Source of the DNA: JANNRA01 sp031401035
Lineage (GTDB): Bacteria; Desulfobacterota; Binatia; HRBIN30; CADEER01
NCBI GenBank assembly: GCA_031401035.1
Contig: JANNRA010000071.1
Span: 1 to 34,231, forward strand
Length of the DNA stretch: 34,231 bases
Direction of reading: 5' to 3'
Below, in pieces: positions 16,437 through 25,759 of this stretch. The notes under the pieces were generated by a model. The model saw only the letters and a program-made list of their open reading frames with translations. It ran no database searches and was not told the origin of the DNA. Position numbers and translations under genes: made by a program. How positions within the stretch are numbered: the stretch's first letter is position 1; every line of letters begins with the position of its first letter.

Positions 16437-19400
16437 ATGCTGATACTCCCCGCTCCGACCCGCCGCCCGCTGCTCCACGCCGCCGCGTCGCTCGTCGCGC
16501 TGCTCGTCGTCGCCGGGCCGCTCGCGGCGCAGATCAATCCGCGCTTCACGGCCGGCACGACGTTCGGCGTCGCGGTCGGCCCGGAGGCCGGGCGGCAGCC
16601 GTTTGCGCTGGCCGACGTCAACGACGACGGTCGGCTCGATCTCATCACCATCGATCCTGAGAACGACCGCGTCGCTGTGTACCTGCGGCGCGAGGACGGG
16701 TCGTTCGACCGGCTGGACGCTATGCCGGAAGTGGACCTGACGCCGAGCGCGCTGGCGGTGGCCGACATTTCGTCGCCCTTTGCGTCGGAGGCTGCCGGTG
16801 CGCCGGACGGCAAGCCGGACATCATCGTCGGCGGCGACACCGGCGAGGTGCAGATCCTGCTGGGACGCAACGACGGCCAGTTCGACCCGCCCGAGCAGGA
16901 TCTCGACGCCCTCGAGACGCTCAACATCGTCGGCATCGCGGTTGGGGATTTCGACGACGAGAGCGATACCAGCATCGCCCTGTTGGACGATTTCGGTGTC
17001 TACGTGCTGTGCAGCGACAACGGCACGCTCTCGGCGTGCGGCGCCGAGGAAGGGATCGATATCGAGGGCGTTCCGACCGAGCTGGTGTCGGGTGACTTCG
17101 ACGCCGACGCCGATCAGGATCTCGTCGTGCTGCTCGGCGTCGATCAACGCGTCGTGCCGCTGTTCGGCAAGGGCGATGCGACCTTCGATGTCGGTAACTC
17201 GGTGTCCGTGCGCGGCCAGGCGACGAATGCGGGTGACACGACGGTCGATATCGACGTTGGCCGCGTCGACGGGGACAACACCGACGACATTGTCGCCGTG
17301 AACTCGTCGACGTTTGACGCCGACCTCGGCGTCGCCCTGTTCGGACGCACCAACGGCAGCTTCCGGACGCAACCCTTCGTGACCGACTTCGAGGCCCGTG
17401 CTCTGACGCTGGCCGACTTCGACGCGGCCTCCGATCGCGCTCTCGATGTCCTCATCGGATATGTCGGTAACGGCACTCGCGTGACGGTCAATATCGGCGA
17501 TGGCGGCGGCGGCCTGGGCAATCCGTTCTCCCCGCTCGGTGTCGGGATGGCTCCGCGCGCTGCCAGCACCGGCGCCGGCAATCTCGGCGGCGATTCGCTG
17601 CCCGACTTCATGGTGCTGAACGAAAGCGGTTCTGAGATGCGGGTGTTCATCAACATCTCCGCCGAGCCGACGCCGACGCCGCCGATGGTGACTGGAACGC
17701 CCGCGACGCCGACCATCACGGCGACCGGGTCGGTGGTGCCGACGAATACGCCGACCGCGACGCCGACGCGGACGCCGCTGCCGCCGACGGCGACGCCGAC
17801 GCCCGTCCCGACCGCCAACTATGGGCGCTGCGACGTGCAGCTCAGCGGCGCCTTCGCCGCCATCGCCACCGGCCGGCTCGACGGCGACGGCAGCGCCGAC
17901 GTGGCGGTCGCCGACCGCGACGGCGATCGCGTCCTGCTGCTCTTCAACACCGACAGCGCGGCGCAGGCGCTGCGCGGGTGTGCCGATTCAATGAACATGA
18001 TGCAGGGCGATCCGCCGATTGCGCTGCAGGTCACGGCGCTGGCGGTCGGCGACGCGCCGCGCGCCCTGGCAGTGGTGGACGTCGAGCGCGATGGCGACTT
18101 CGATGTCGTCGCCGCCGACGGCGACGGAATCACCGTGTTGCGCAACGACGGCGGCGGCCAGTTCAGCCGCCGGCCGGCGGTGGCGGTCGGCGTCAACCCA
18201 TCGGCCATCGTCGGCGACTACCCGATCGACCCGACCGACCCGCGCCGTCGCGCCCCGCTCGATCTCAACCGCGACGGCCGCACCGACTTGGTCGTTGCCA
18301 ACGCCGGCAGCGCCTTCCTGTCGATTCTCTACGGCGCCGTCGGCGGCGGCTTCGACGTCGCGACGCGCAGTATCCCCGGCCAGGCCTCGACGCTCACCGC
18401 CGCCGACTTCAATCAGGACGGGCGCGTCGACCTGGTCGCCGGCCGCGGCAGCGACGCGCTGCTGCTGCTGCAGAGCGCCGACCTGGCGGCCGGACAATCG
18501 GTCTTCCAGGCCAGTTCGTTCGCCAGCGGCGACGCCATCGTCGCCGTCGTCAGCGGCTTTTTCGACGGCAACCGCCTCGGCGACGTGCTCATCACCCGCG
18601 CCAGCGCGCTTGGCGAGGTCTTTCTCTTCGGCGGCGGCGGCTTCTCCCGCAGCGGCACGTTCAGCGCCGGCCGCAACCCGCGCGCCGCAGGGGTCGGCCG
18701 CTTCAACAGCGGCGACAGCGCCACCGACGCCGTCATTGCCAGCGGCGAGTCCACGGGCGATCTCAGCTTCGCCCTCGGCAACGGCAGCGGCGCCTTCCGC
18801 TCGCCGGCCTTGAACCCCTTCGACGTGCGCCCGCGGCCGGTGGCGCTGGCGGTCGAGAGCTTCGACGCCGACGGCATGCAGGACGTCCTCACCGCCAACG
18901 CCGACGGCACCCTGACGGTGCTGCTCAGCAGCGTGCCGCCGCCGACGCCGACGCCGCGGCCGACCGAGACGCCGACCGCCACCGAGACGCCCTCGCTGAC
19001 TGGCACGCCGACCCCGACGCCGACGCCGACGGTCCCGGGCACCGAGCCGGCGACCGGGACGCCGACCTTTACCGCCACCGGCACGCGCACCGCGACGCCG
19101 CTCAACACGCAGTCGCCGACCGCCACCAAGATCGGCAACTTCAAGCTCAGCAGCTGCGCCATCGACGCGCGCGGCGGGGCGCCGAGCGGCACGCCGGCCG
19201 GCGCTCTCGCCATCGGCGGACTGCTGCTCCTGGTGGCGCGCCGCCGTCGCGGCGCCCGCCTGTTGGCCGCGCTGCTGGCCCTCGCCAGCTTCACCGCCGT
19301 CGCCGAGGCTCAACCCCCGTACGTCGCCTGCACCGTGCCGAGTTCGGTCTTTCTGCCGCCGCTCAGCGGCGTGCGCGGCGGCGCCGTCGGCGACCTCGAC

Positions 19401-20702
19401 GGCGATGCCAGCCCCGACTTCGCGCTGCTCGACGCCACTAACCTGCAGGTCGCGTTGACCGACCGCGCGCTGCTGCAGCGCGGCTCCTGCCCGGAGGCGA
19501 TCACCGCCTTCGCGACGCAGGCGGCCAACCCGGCCGCGGTGGCGATCGGCCTGCTCGACAGCGACGCGCAGCCCGACCTGGCCGTCGCCGTGCAGTCGCC
19601 GCGGCAGGTGTCGGTGTTGCCGGGCGCCCTCTTCGGCGCCGGTCCCAACTCGCCGGCGCTCGACCAGCCGGTGTCGGTGGCGATCGACCTGCTCAACCTC
19701 GACGGCTTCCCCGACCTCATCGTCGGCGATGCCAACCGCGTGCGCGTGCTGCTCGGCCGTGCCGACGGCACCTATCCGGAGTTCTCCAAGACGCTCGAGC
19801 TCGGCAACGAGCAGGTCGAGGCGGTCGGCATCGCCGACTTCGACGGCGACGGGCGGCGCGACATTGCCGCCGTCGACCTGCTCGGCGTCCTGCGCGTCTT
19901 CCTGCAGAATGCCGCCGGCGATCTGCCGCTCGGCCTGACGCGCGACCTCGGCGCCTTCCCGAACGACATGCAGGTTGCCGATCCGCTGCGCGGCGGCGAC
20001 CTGAACGGCGACTTCATCCCCGACCTGGCCTTCGTCACCACCGACGCGCGCCTGCGCATCCTGCTCGGCGCGCGCGGCGCCTCCGGCATCGGCTTCGACA
20101 GTGCGGGCGCCTTCGACACCGGCACCAACCCGACCGCGCTCGGGCTCGCCGACCTGGACGACAACGGCGATCTCGACGCCGTCGTCGCCACCAGCGGCGC
20201 CAGCGGCAACGTGCGCTTCTTCCTCGGCGACGGCAGCGGCGGCTTCGCGGTCGGCGCCACCCGCCAGACCGGCCGCGGCCCGAGCGCCGTCCTGATCGCC
20301 GACCTCGACGACGACGGCCTGCCCGACGTCACCACCACCAATCAGACCGACGGCTCGCTGACCATCTTCCTCAGCAGTGCGCCCGCCCCGACACCCACCT
20401 CGACGCCGCTCAACACGCCGACGCAGACCGGCACCGTCACCGTGACGCCGACCGCGACGCCGAGCGAGACGCCGACCGCGACGCCGACCGAGACGCCGAC
20501 GCAGACCCCGACCTCGACGGCGCAGTCGACCGGTACGCCGACACCGTTGCGCACCGCGACGGCGACCGTCACCTCCACCTTCGGCGGCTTCCAGGTGATG
20601 GGCGAGGGCTGCGCCAATATCGGCGGCGGTGCCAGCGGCGGCAGTGTGATGCCGTTGGTGGGGCTGGCGGCCCTGGCGCTGATCCCCCGCTGGCGGCGCT
20701 GA
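16437..20702 (+). CDS. Giant secreted propeller fusion with Thr-Pro linkers and two sorting-type tails
   Basis: 1421 residues from the ATG at 16437; the frame is open upstream to 15438, but that part is an Arg-rich shadow of the preceding gene. Signal peptide about 1-31 (ending VVAGPLAA). Propeller block 1 (to about 408) is paralogous to the two genes before it. A Thr-Pro linker (17665-17817) leads to propeller block 2 (about 462-835), then a second Thr-Pro linker (18940-19130), then C907 followed by a hydrophobic helix and RRRR. The chain does not stop: a second signal-peptide-like stretch follows (about 933-960), then propeller block 3, a third linker (20385-20575), and a terminal tail with C1392, a hydrophobic helix and RWRR. 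It has no dockerin-like module. It looks like two neighbouring surface-protein genes fused in frame. Function unknown. Confidence 0.85.
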   Translation: MLILPAPTRRPLLHAAASLVALLVVAGPLAAQINPRFTAGTTFGVAVGPEAGRQPFALADVNDDGRLDLITIDPENDRVAVYLRREDGSFDRLDAMPEVDLTPSALAVADISSPFASEAAGAPDGKPDIIVGGDTGEVQILLGRNDGQFDPPEQDLDALETLNIVGIAVGDFDDESDTSIALLDDFGVYVLCSDNGTLSACGAEEGIDIEGVPTELVSGDFDADADQDLVVLLGVDQRVVPLFGKGDATFDVGNSVSVRGQATNAGDTTVDIDVGRVDGDNTDDIVAVNSSTFDADLGVALFGRTNGSFRTQPFVTDFEARALTLADFDAASDRALDVLIGYVGNGTRVTVNIGDGGGGLGNPFSPLGVGMAPRAASTGAGNLGGDSLPDFMVLNESGSEMRVFINISAEPTPTPPMVTGTPATPTITATGSVVPTNTPTATPTRTPLPPTATPTPVPTANYGRCDVQLSGAFAAIATGRLDGDGSADVAVADRDGDRVLLLFNTDSAAQALRGCADSMNMMQGDPPIALQVTALAVGDAPRALAVVDVERDGDFDVVAADGDGITVLRNDGGGQFSRRPAVAVGVNPSAIVGDYPIDPTDPRRRAPLDLNRDGRTDLVVANAGSAFLSILYGAVGGGFDVATRSIPGQASTLTAADFNQDGRVDLVAGRGSDALLLLQSADLAAGQSVFQASSFASGDAIVAVVSGFFDGNRLGDVLITRASALGEVFLFGGGGFSRSGTFSAGRNPRAAGVGRFNSGDSATDAVIASGESTGDLSFALGNGSGAFRSPALNPFDVRPRPVALAVESFDADGMQDVLTANADGTLTVLLSSVPPPTPTPRPTETPTATETPSLTGTPTPTPTPTVPGTEPATGTPTFTATGTRTATPLNTQSPTATKIGNFKLSSCAIDARGGAPSGTPAGALAIGGLLLLVARRRRGARLLAALLALASFTAVAEAQPPYVACTVPSSVFLPPLSGVRGGAVGDLDGDASPDFALLDATNLQVALTDRALLQRGSCPEAITAFATQAANPAAVAIGLLDSDAQPDLAVAVQSPRQVSVLPGALFGAGPNSPALDQPVSVAIDLLNLDGFPDLIVGDANRVRVLLGRADGTYPEFSKTLELGNEQVEAVGIADFDGDGRRDIAAVDLLGVLRVFLQNAAGDLPLGLTRDLGAFPNDMQVADPLRGGDLNGDFIPDLAFVTTDARLRILLGARGASGIGFDSAGAFDTGTNPTALGLADLDDNGDLDAVVATSGASGNVRFFLGDGSGGFAVGATRQTGRGPSAVLIADLDDDGLPDVTTTNQTDGSLTIFLSSAPAPTPTSTPLNTPTQTGTVTVTPTATPSETPTATPTETPTQTPTSTAQSTGTPTPLRTATATVTSTFGGFQVMGEGCANIGGGASGGSVMPLVGLAALALIPRWRR
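19137..19317 (+). other. Internal junction: sorting-type tail running into a signal peptide
   Basis: Inside the large fusion, C907, a Gly/Ala-rich hydrophobic run and RRRR are followed directly by ARLLAALLALASFTAVAEA and a small-residue cleavage-like site. An in-frame GTG at 19233 would start a protein with n-region ARRRRGAR and a textbook signal peptide. No stop codon separates the two halves and no clear ribosome site precedes the GTG. Confidence 0.6.
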
Positions 20703-20768
20703 CCGCTGGCCCGCGCCTGGCACCGACAGCACCTTGAACCGCCGCCACCGCTCCTCTACACCCGCCGG

Positions 20769-22172
20769 ATGGTCGGTATCTGTCGCTACGGCTCCTATCT
20801 CCCCGTCCATCGCCTCGAGCGCCGGCTGATCGAGCAGGCCTGGGGGACCCGGCAAGCGAAGGGCGAGATCGCCGTCGCCAACTACGACGAGGACGCGCTC
20901 ACACTCGCCATCGATGCCGCCATGGCCTGCCTCGGCGACCCGCCGGCGGCGCTCGAGGGCGCCTTCTTCGCCAGCACCAGCGCGCCCTATGCCGAGAAGC
21001 AGATCTCCAGCGTCCTCGCCACCGCCTGCGACCTGCCGCGCAGCATCACTACCGCCGACTTCGCCGGCTCGGTGCGCGCCGGCCTGGCCGCCACGCTCGC
21101 CGCGCTGCGGACCGTGCAGGCCGGCGCGGCGTCGGCGGTCCTGGTCGCCGCCGCCGACGTGCGCGTCGCCGCGCCGGAGAGCGAGCTCGAGGGCGTGCTC
21201 GGCGACGGCGCCGCGGCGTTGGTGGTGGGCGAGCACGAGGTCATTGCCGAGTTCCTCGGCGCCGCCGCCGTCGCCGACGAGTTCACCCACCTGTGGCGCA
21301 CCGACGTGCAGCGCACCGTGCAGGTCACCGGCGGACGCTTCTCGACCGATTTCGGTTACGGCCGCGACCTCGCCGCCGCCATCCGCGCCCTGCTCGAGCG
21401 CCAGGGCCTCGAGCCCGGGGCGATTCGCTTCGTCGCCCTCGCCGCGCCCGATGCGCGCGCCGCCGCCGACCTCGCCAAGGGGCTCGGTTTCGACGCCAAG
21501 ACGCAGGTCGTCGCCTCGCTGCACGGCGAGATCGGTTGCACCGGCAGCGCCGAGCCGCTGTTGCTGCTGGCGCGCGCCCTGGACAGCGCCGCGCCCGGCG
21601 ACCTGATCCTCGTCGGCGGCGGTGGCGAGGGCGCCGACGCGCTGCTCTTCCGCGCCACGCCGGCCCTCGCAGCGCACCGCGCCGCCACACCGCTGGCGAC
21701 GTGGGTGGCGGCGAAGACGCCGCTGCCGTCGTACCAGCGCTATCTCAAGTTCCGCCGCTTGATCGAAGTCGAGGAAGTCACCGACACGGTGACCAACGTG
21801 CTCGAGTACCAGGAGCGCAAGCAGGACATCCGCCTCTACGGCAGCAAGTGCGAGGCCTGCGGCCAGGTGCAGTACCCGATGGCGCGCGTCTGCATTCGTT
21901 GCCGCGTACCGGACCGCCTCGCGGACGTGCGCCTGGCGCGCCGCGGCACGGTGTTCACGTTCACCGTCGACCACCTCATCGCCAACCTCGAGCATCCGCT
22001 GCCGATGGCCGTCGTCGACGCAGAGGGCGGCGGCCGTCTCTACCTGCAGATCGCCGACGCCGACGACATCGCCATCGGTGCCTCGGTCACCTTCACCTAC
22101 CGCCGCCTCCACGAGGGCGCCGGCAATCGCAACTACTACTGGAAAGCCCGGCCCATCCGGGAGCAGGCATGA
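20769..22172 (+). CDS. HMG-CoA-synthase-like protein fused to a DUF35 Zn-ribbon/OB domain
   Basis: 467 residues. Residues 1-about 320 have the thiolase-fold pattern of HMG-CoA synthase/KAS III: ICRYGSYLPVHRL, then ASTSAPYAEK, TADFAGSVRAG, VLGDGAAALVVG and LHGEIGCTGSAEPLLLLARA. Residues about 345-467 are a DUF35 domain: a rubredoxin-like zinc ribbon CEACGQ...CIRCR (C-x2-C twice, near 360-380) and an OB fold containing TVFTFTVDHL. By eye against archaeal HMG-CoA synthases, the catalytic Glu, Cys and His positions are Thr, Val and Ala, so synthase activity is doubtful. DUF35 proteins bind acyl-CoA and bridge to thiolases, and a thiolase follows. It may act as the CoA-binding partner of that thiolase (inference). 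Confidence 0.85.
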   Translation: MVGICRYGSYLPVHRLERRLIEQAWGTRQAKGEIAVANYDEDALTLAIDAAMACLGDPPAALEGAFFASTSAPYAEKQISSVLATACDLPRSITTADFAGSVRAGLAATLAALRTVQAGAASAVLVAAADVRVAAPESELEGVLGDGAAALVVGEHEVIAEFLGAAAVADEFTHLWRTDVQRTVQVTGGRFSTDFGYGRDLAAAIRALLERQGLEPGAIRFVALAAPDARAAADLAKGLGFDAKTQVVASLHGEIGCTGSAEPLLLLARALDSAAPGDLILVGGGGEGADALLFRATPALAAHRAATPLATWVAAKTPLPSYQRYLKFRRLIEVEEVTDTVTNVLEYQERKQDIRLYGSKCEACGQVQYPMARVCIRCRVPDRLADVRLARRGTVFTFTVDHLIANLEHPLPMAVVDAEGGGRLYLQIADADDIAIGASVTFTYRRLHEGAGNRNYYWKARPIREQA

Positions 22173-22179
22173 TCATTCC

Positions 22180-22240
22180 TTCAACGCGAAGGCGCGAAGA
22201 CGCGAAGAGAGACTCCGCGTCTTCGCGTCTCCGCGTTGAA
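22180..22240. repeat. Inverted repeat of cgcgaag-type units between the two acyl-CoA genes
   Basis: Arms 22180-22207 and 22213-22240 are reverse complements at 25 of 28 positions with a 5-nt loop. Each is built of short cgcgaag/cgcgtct motifs. A dispersed repeat of this style is seen in many bacterial genomes (general knowledge). It splits an otherwise operon-like gene pair. Confidence 0.85.
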
Positions 22241-22259
22241 GAACTGCAGAGGTGAGACG

Positions 22260-23402
22260 ATGAAAGATCAGGTGGCGGTGATCGGCGTCGGCTGCACCAA
22301 GTTCGGCGACCTGTACGAGCAGGGCTACGAGGACCTGATCTGCGAGGCGGCGTTCGAGGCCTACGCGGACGCGAAGATCGATCCGGCCGACATCCAGGCG
22401 GCGTATCTGGGCACGTATATGCCGGGCGCCTCGGGCGGTAAGTCGGCGGTGTCGCTGGGCGACGCGCTACGCCTCTACGACCGGCCGATCACGCGCGTCG
22501 AAAACTACTGCGCCACCGGCACCGACGCCTTCCGCAACGCCTGCCTCGCCGTCGCCTCCGGCACCTATGACGTCGTCCTGGTGCTCGGCGCGGAGAAGCT
22601 CAAGGACCGCGGCGGCCGCGGCCTGCCGCGCTTCGGCCACCCGCTGCTCGCCAAGGGCAACTCCGCCCCCGGCCTCTTCGCGTTGGCCGCCAATCGCTAC
22701 ATGCACACCTTCGGCGTCGGCCGTGAGACGCTGGCCAAGATCGCCGTGAAGAATCATTACAACGGTGCGCGCAACCCCAAGGCGCACCTGCGCAGCGAGA
22801 TCACCGAGGAGAAGGTGCTCAACGCGCCGATGATCTCGACGCCGTTCGGACTCTTCGACTGCTGCCCGACCACCGACGGCAGCGCCGCGGCGATCGTCTG
22901 CCGCGCCGACCTGGCGCGGCGCTACACCGACACGCCGATCCTGGTGAAGGGCTTCGGCCTGGCGGTGACCACCGGGCGGCCCTATTTCGACCCGACCTTC
23001 GACTACCTCGGCTTCCGCTCGACGCAGCAGGCGGCGCAGCAGGCGTACACCATGGCCGGCATCACGCCGCGCGACGTCAGCTTCGCCGAGGTGCACGACT
23101 GCTTCACCTGGACCGAGCTGTCGAACATCGAGGATCTCGGCTTCTGCGCCAAGGGCGAGGGCAAGGCGCTGGTGCACGAGGGGCGGACGGCGCTCAGCGG
23201 CGACATTCCGATCAACCCGAGCGGCGGCCTGAAGTCGTTCGGCCACCCGATCGGCGCCAGCGGCGTGCGCATGATCTACGAGTGCGTCACCCAATTGCGC
23301 GGCCAGGCCGGTGAGCGGCAGGTGAAGAACGCCCAGATCGGTCTGGCCCACAACGTCGGCGGCCCGGGCGCCGTCGCCTGCGTCATCGCACTGGGACACT
23401 GA
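22260..23402 (+). CDS. Thiolase / acetyl-CoA acetyltransferase, SCP-x type
   Basis: 380 residues from the ATG at 22260, preceded by gaggtgag. The frame is open back to 22236, but the ribosome site fits this start. The N-terminus VAVIGVGCTKFGDLYEQ is typical of the SCP-x and archaeal thiolase group. The nucleophile is C84 in ENYCATGTDAFRNA, with EVHDCFTWTE, the HPIGASG box (NPSGGLKSFGHPIGASG) and a C-terminal HNVGGPGAVA. The last replaces the CxGGG motif of ordinary thiolases, as in SCP-x/DUF35-dependent members. Such enzymes need a DUF35 partner, which is supplied by the upstream fusion. The reaction could be thiolysis or retro-aldol cleavage of a CoA thioester; substrate unknown. Confidence 0.92.
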   Translation: MKDQVAVIGVGCTKFGDLYEQGYEDLICEAAFEAYADAKIDPADIQAAYLGTYMPGASGGKSAVSLGDALRLYDRPITRVENYCATGTDAFRNACLAVASGTYDVVLVLGAEKLKDRGGRGLPRFGHPLLAKGNSAPGLFALAANRYMHTFGVGRETLAKIAVKNHYNGARNPKAHLRSEITEEKVLNAPMISTPFGLFDCCPTTDGSAAAIVCRADLARRYTDTPILVKGFGLAVTTGRPYFDPTFDYLGFRSTQQAAQQAYTMAGITPRDVSFAEVHDCFTWTELSNIEDLGFCAKGEGKALVHEGRTALSGDIPINPSGGLKSFGHPIGASGVRMIYECVTQLRGQAGERQVKNAQIGLAHNVGGPGAVACVIALGH

Positions 23403-23561
23403 CGCATCACCTGGAGTGTCACTTTCTCGCCGACTTGCCGTGAGGGGCGCCGGCGCGGACGACATACCCATCCTCGGCCGGCCCGGCATCCCTGCCAGAC
23501 CGGCGGGCGGTGGGCTGGCGCTTCGCTTGCTGTGTCACCATGCAGGACGATGGGGCCCAGC

Positions 23562-25205
23562 ATGGTCAGTAAGGTGCCGCCGCCGCGCGACGCGGCGGTC
23601 GCGGCGGTGGAGACTGTCGATCGCAAGCGGATCGTCATCTTGCTGCGCGCGGTGGTCATCGCCACCACCGGCTACCTGGTCCTGACGGGAGCCGACGACG
23701 GCCGCCTGGCGGCGGTCCTCTACATCGGCCTGTTTGCCGCTTCCAACCTTGCGCTCGCTCTGGCGCCGCGCCGCATCTTCTCCCTGGCGCACTTCGGGCC
23801 CTGCCTGCTGCTCGCCGACAGCGCCGTCATCCTGCTCGGCATGTCGTGGAGCCACGGCCTCTCCCAGGACCTGTTGCTCGCCTACTTCTTCACCATCTTC
23901 CTGGTCACCATCGGCGAGACGCTCGGGCAGATCGCCATCGGCAGTGCGCTGATCGGCGCCGTCTACGGCTATTGGTTGTGGGTCGGCGGCACCAGCGCGG
24001 TCAGCGCCGAGGCCTGGGTGCGGCTGCCGTTCTTCTTCCTGGTGGCGGTCTTCTACGCGTCGCTGATCGAGCAGTTGAAGCGCGAGCGGCAGAGGCGGCG
24101 CGCGGCGGAGACCGAGAACCAGCACCTGCGCTTCCTGCTCGACCTGGCCGGCGTCTTCTCCGAGACGCACGCGACGCGCGAGTTCGTGCGCGGCATCGGT
24201 CGCTTCGTCGAGGGCACCTCGCCGGGCCTGCGCTGCCGCATGGTGCTGACCGACGCCGACGGCGCGGCGTCGGACGGCGGCGTCGTCTTCCCGTTGCGCG
24301 CGCACGGCCAGTCCTACGGCGCGCTCCTGGTCGAGACCGAGGGCGGCCGCGCCCTTGCCGAGCGGGAGCGGTGGCTGTGCCAGATGGTCGGCCATGCGGC
24401 CGCAGGTGCGCTGTACGCGGCCGAGCAGTCCGACGCGGCGCGCGTCGCCGCGGACGCCAAGGACCAGTTCCTGGCCACCATCTCGCACGAGTTCCGCACC
24501 CCGCTGCACGCCATCCTCGGTTATCTCGACGTCCTCGACACGTCGCTGCCCGTCGGCGGCGATGCCATCCTGCACGAGAGCATCGAGCGTATGCGCGTCA
24601 ATGCCTGCCGCCTGCAGCATCTGCTCGAGGAACTGGTCAGCTTCGCTGAGATCCGCTCCGGCCGGCGCGGCGTGCGCATCGAGCCGATCAGCCTGCGCGA
24701 GGCCGTCGCGGAACTCCTGCCGATCACCCGCGAGTTGATCGGGGGCAAGCCGGTGGCCATCTTCGCCTCGGTCGACGGCGCCGCCGACGACCTGCGCACC
24801 GACCGTCGCAAACTCAACCGCGCCCTCGGCTGCCTGCTCAGCAACGCTGCCAAGTTCACCGATGCCGGCGAGATCCGCGTCAGCGCTCGCGGCATCGGCG
24901 AGGGGCAGGTGGAGATCGCCATCAGCGACAGCGGCATCGGCATCGCGCCGCACGATCTGGCGATCATCTTCGACGATTTCCGCCAGGTCGACGGTTCCTT
25001 CACCCGTCGCTACGGCGGTCTCGGCATCGGCCTGACCCTGGCGCGCGAGATCGTCGGCCTGCTCGGCGGGGGGCTCGAGATCGACAGCGATCTGGGGCGC
25101 GGCACGACCGTCCGTGTGACGCTGCCGCAGGCGCTGCCCGAGGCCGCGCGGCCGCGCCCGCGGCGCGTCGCCGCGACCGTCGGCGAGCCGGCCGCGGCAG
25201 CCTGA
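23562..25205 (+). CDS. Membrane-bound sensor histidine kinase
   Basis: About 547 residues from the ATG at 23562, where GGGG lies six nt upstream; ATG 23550 and GTG 23532 are alternatives. Five to six hydrophobic helices cover about residues 20-165 with little periplasmic loop, like an integral-membrane sensor. A charged helix (LIEQLKRERQRRRAAETEN) and a GAF-like region follow. The dimerisation box has H309 in ISHEFRTPLHAIL. The ATP-binding domain has the N box LLSNAAKF, G1 DSGIGIA, F box FDDFRQVDGSFTRR and G2 GGLGIGLTLA. No receiver domain is fused and no response regulator is adjacent, so it is an orphan kinase here. The signal sensed cannot be read from the sequence. Confidence 0.92.
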   Translation: MVSKVPPPRDAAVAAVETVDRKRIVILLRAVVIATTGYLVLTGADDGRLAAVLYIGLFAASNLALALAPRRIFSLAHFGPCLLLADSAVILLGMSWSHGLSQDLLLAYFFTIFLVTIGETLGQIAIGSALIGAVYGYWLWVGGTSAVSAEAWVRLPFFFLVAVFYASLIEQLKRERQRRRAAETENQHLRFLLDLAGVFSETHATREFVRGIGRFVEGTSPGLRCRMVLTDADGAASDGGVVFPLRAHGQSYGALLVETEGGRALAERERWLCQMVGHAAAGALYAAEQSDAARVAADAKDQFLATISHEFRTPLHAILGYLDVLDTSLPVGGDAILHESIERMRVNACRLQHLLEELVSFAEIRSGRRGVRIEPISLREAVAELLPITRELIGGKPVAIFASVDGAADDLRTDRRKLNRALGCLLSNAAKFTDAGEIRVSARGIGEGQVEIAISDSGIGIAPHDLAIIFDDFRQVDGSFTRRYGGLGIGLTLAREIVGLLGGGLEIDSDLGRGTTVRVTLPQALPEAARPRPRRVAATVGEPAAAA

Positions 25206-25236
25206 AACGCGTCACCCGCGACGAATCAGGATGCCC

Positions 25237-25317
25237 CTGGAGGGCGCCCGTCGGCGCCTGTTGGATGAGGCGACGAGGGCCCAAGGCAACAGGCGGCGCC
25301 GGGGCGCCGCCCTCCAG
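25237..25317. repeat. Dispersed palindrome, copy B
   Basis: Left arm 25237-25263 (27 nt, four shorter than in copy A) and right arm 25287-25317 (31 nt), separated by 23 nt, the same spacer length as copy A. The ends keep ctggagggcg outside and GTTG/CAAC inside. It lies in the 136-bp gap between convergent genes (kinase and DUF5658-like) and may act as a bidirectional terminator. Confidence 0.88.
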
Positions 25318-25341
25318 GAGCACGGCCGCGAGCAGCGTGCG

Positions 25342-25695
25342 TCAGACCAGCCCGGCCGCCAGCGACGCGAACTTGCCCAGCCACGGGCCGAGCGAGAAGA
25401 CGCAGTACACCGCCGCCAGTGAGCGCATCACCAGGACGCCGACGCGCGCCGGCGCGACGCGGTGCAGCAGCACCAACAGGCCGCAGGCCTTGGCCTTGAA
25501 CAGCAGCAGGGCCGGGCCGACCCCGAGCAGGCCGAAGGCACCGAGCAGGATCGGGTTGGCTTCCTTGAAGCCGAGCAGCAGGCCCTGGTAGGTGGCGACG
25601 CCGTCGAACAGCTGCAGGGCCAGGTTGAGGATCAGCAAGCGGTACAGATGCAGGTCCACGCTGCGAGTCTGCATGCTGGCGGCGGCGGAGTCCAC
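25342..25695 (-). CDS. Small membrane protein, DUF5658-like
   Basis: 117 residues from a GTG at 25695; an ATG at 25674 (residue 8) is an alternative. After a short polar N-terminus come three or four hydrophobic helices. The first carries LILNLALQLFDGVATYQGLLLG followed by KEANPIL, the pattern of DUF5658 proteins (LNxxDxxxTxxG...ANP). It is convergent with the histidine kinase and 64 bp upstream of the CoA-transferase pair in the same direction of gaps but a separate unit. Function of the family is not known. Confidence 0.7.
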   Translation of the reverse strand: MDSAAASMQTRSVDLHLYRLLILNLALQLFDGVATYQGLLLGFKEANPILLGAFGLLGVGPALLLFKAKACGLLVLLHRVAPARVGVLVMRSLAAVYCVFSLGPWLGKFASLAAGLV

Positions 25696-25759
25696 GCCTC
25701 ATCTTCTGGCGCAGCTGCCGTGCGCTTTGCCAGAGAAAAATGCGCCAAGGCGCGGTTAG

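Noticed and set aside
17988..22112. Open frame of 1374 codons on the minus strand, antisense to the propeller fusion and the HMG-CoA-synthase-like gene
   Set aside because: It has no family motifs and is low-complexity (Val, Gly, Arg, Asp). It mirrors the calcium-loop codons of the plus-strand gene. Long antisense frames are expected at this GC content.
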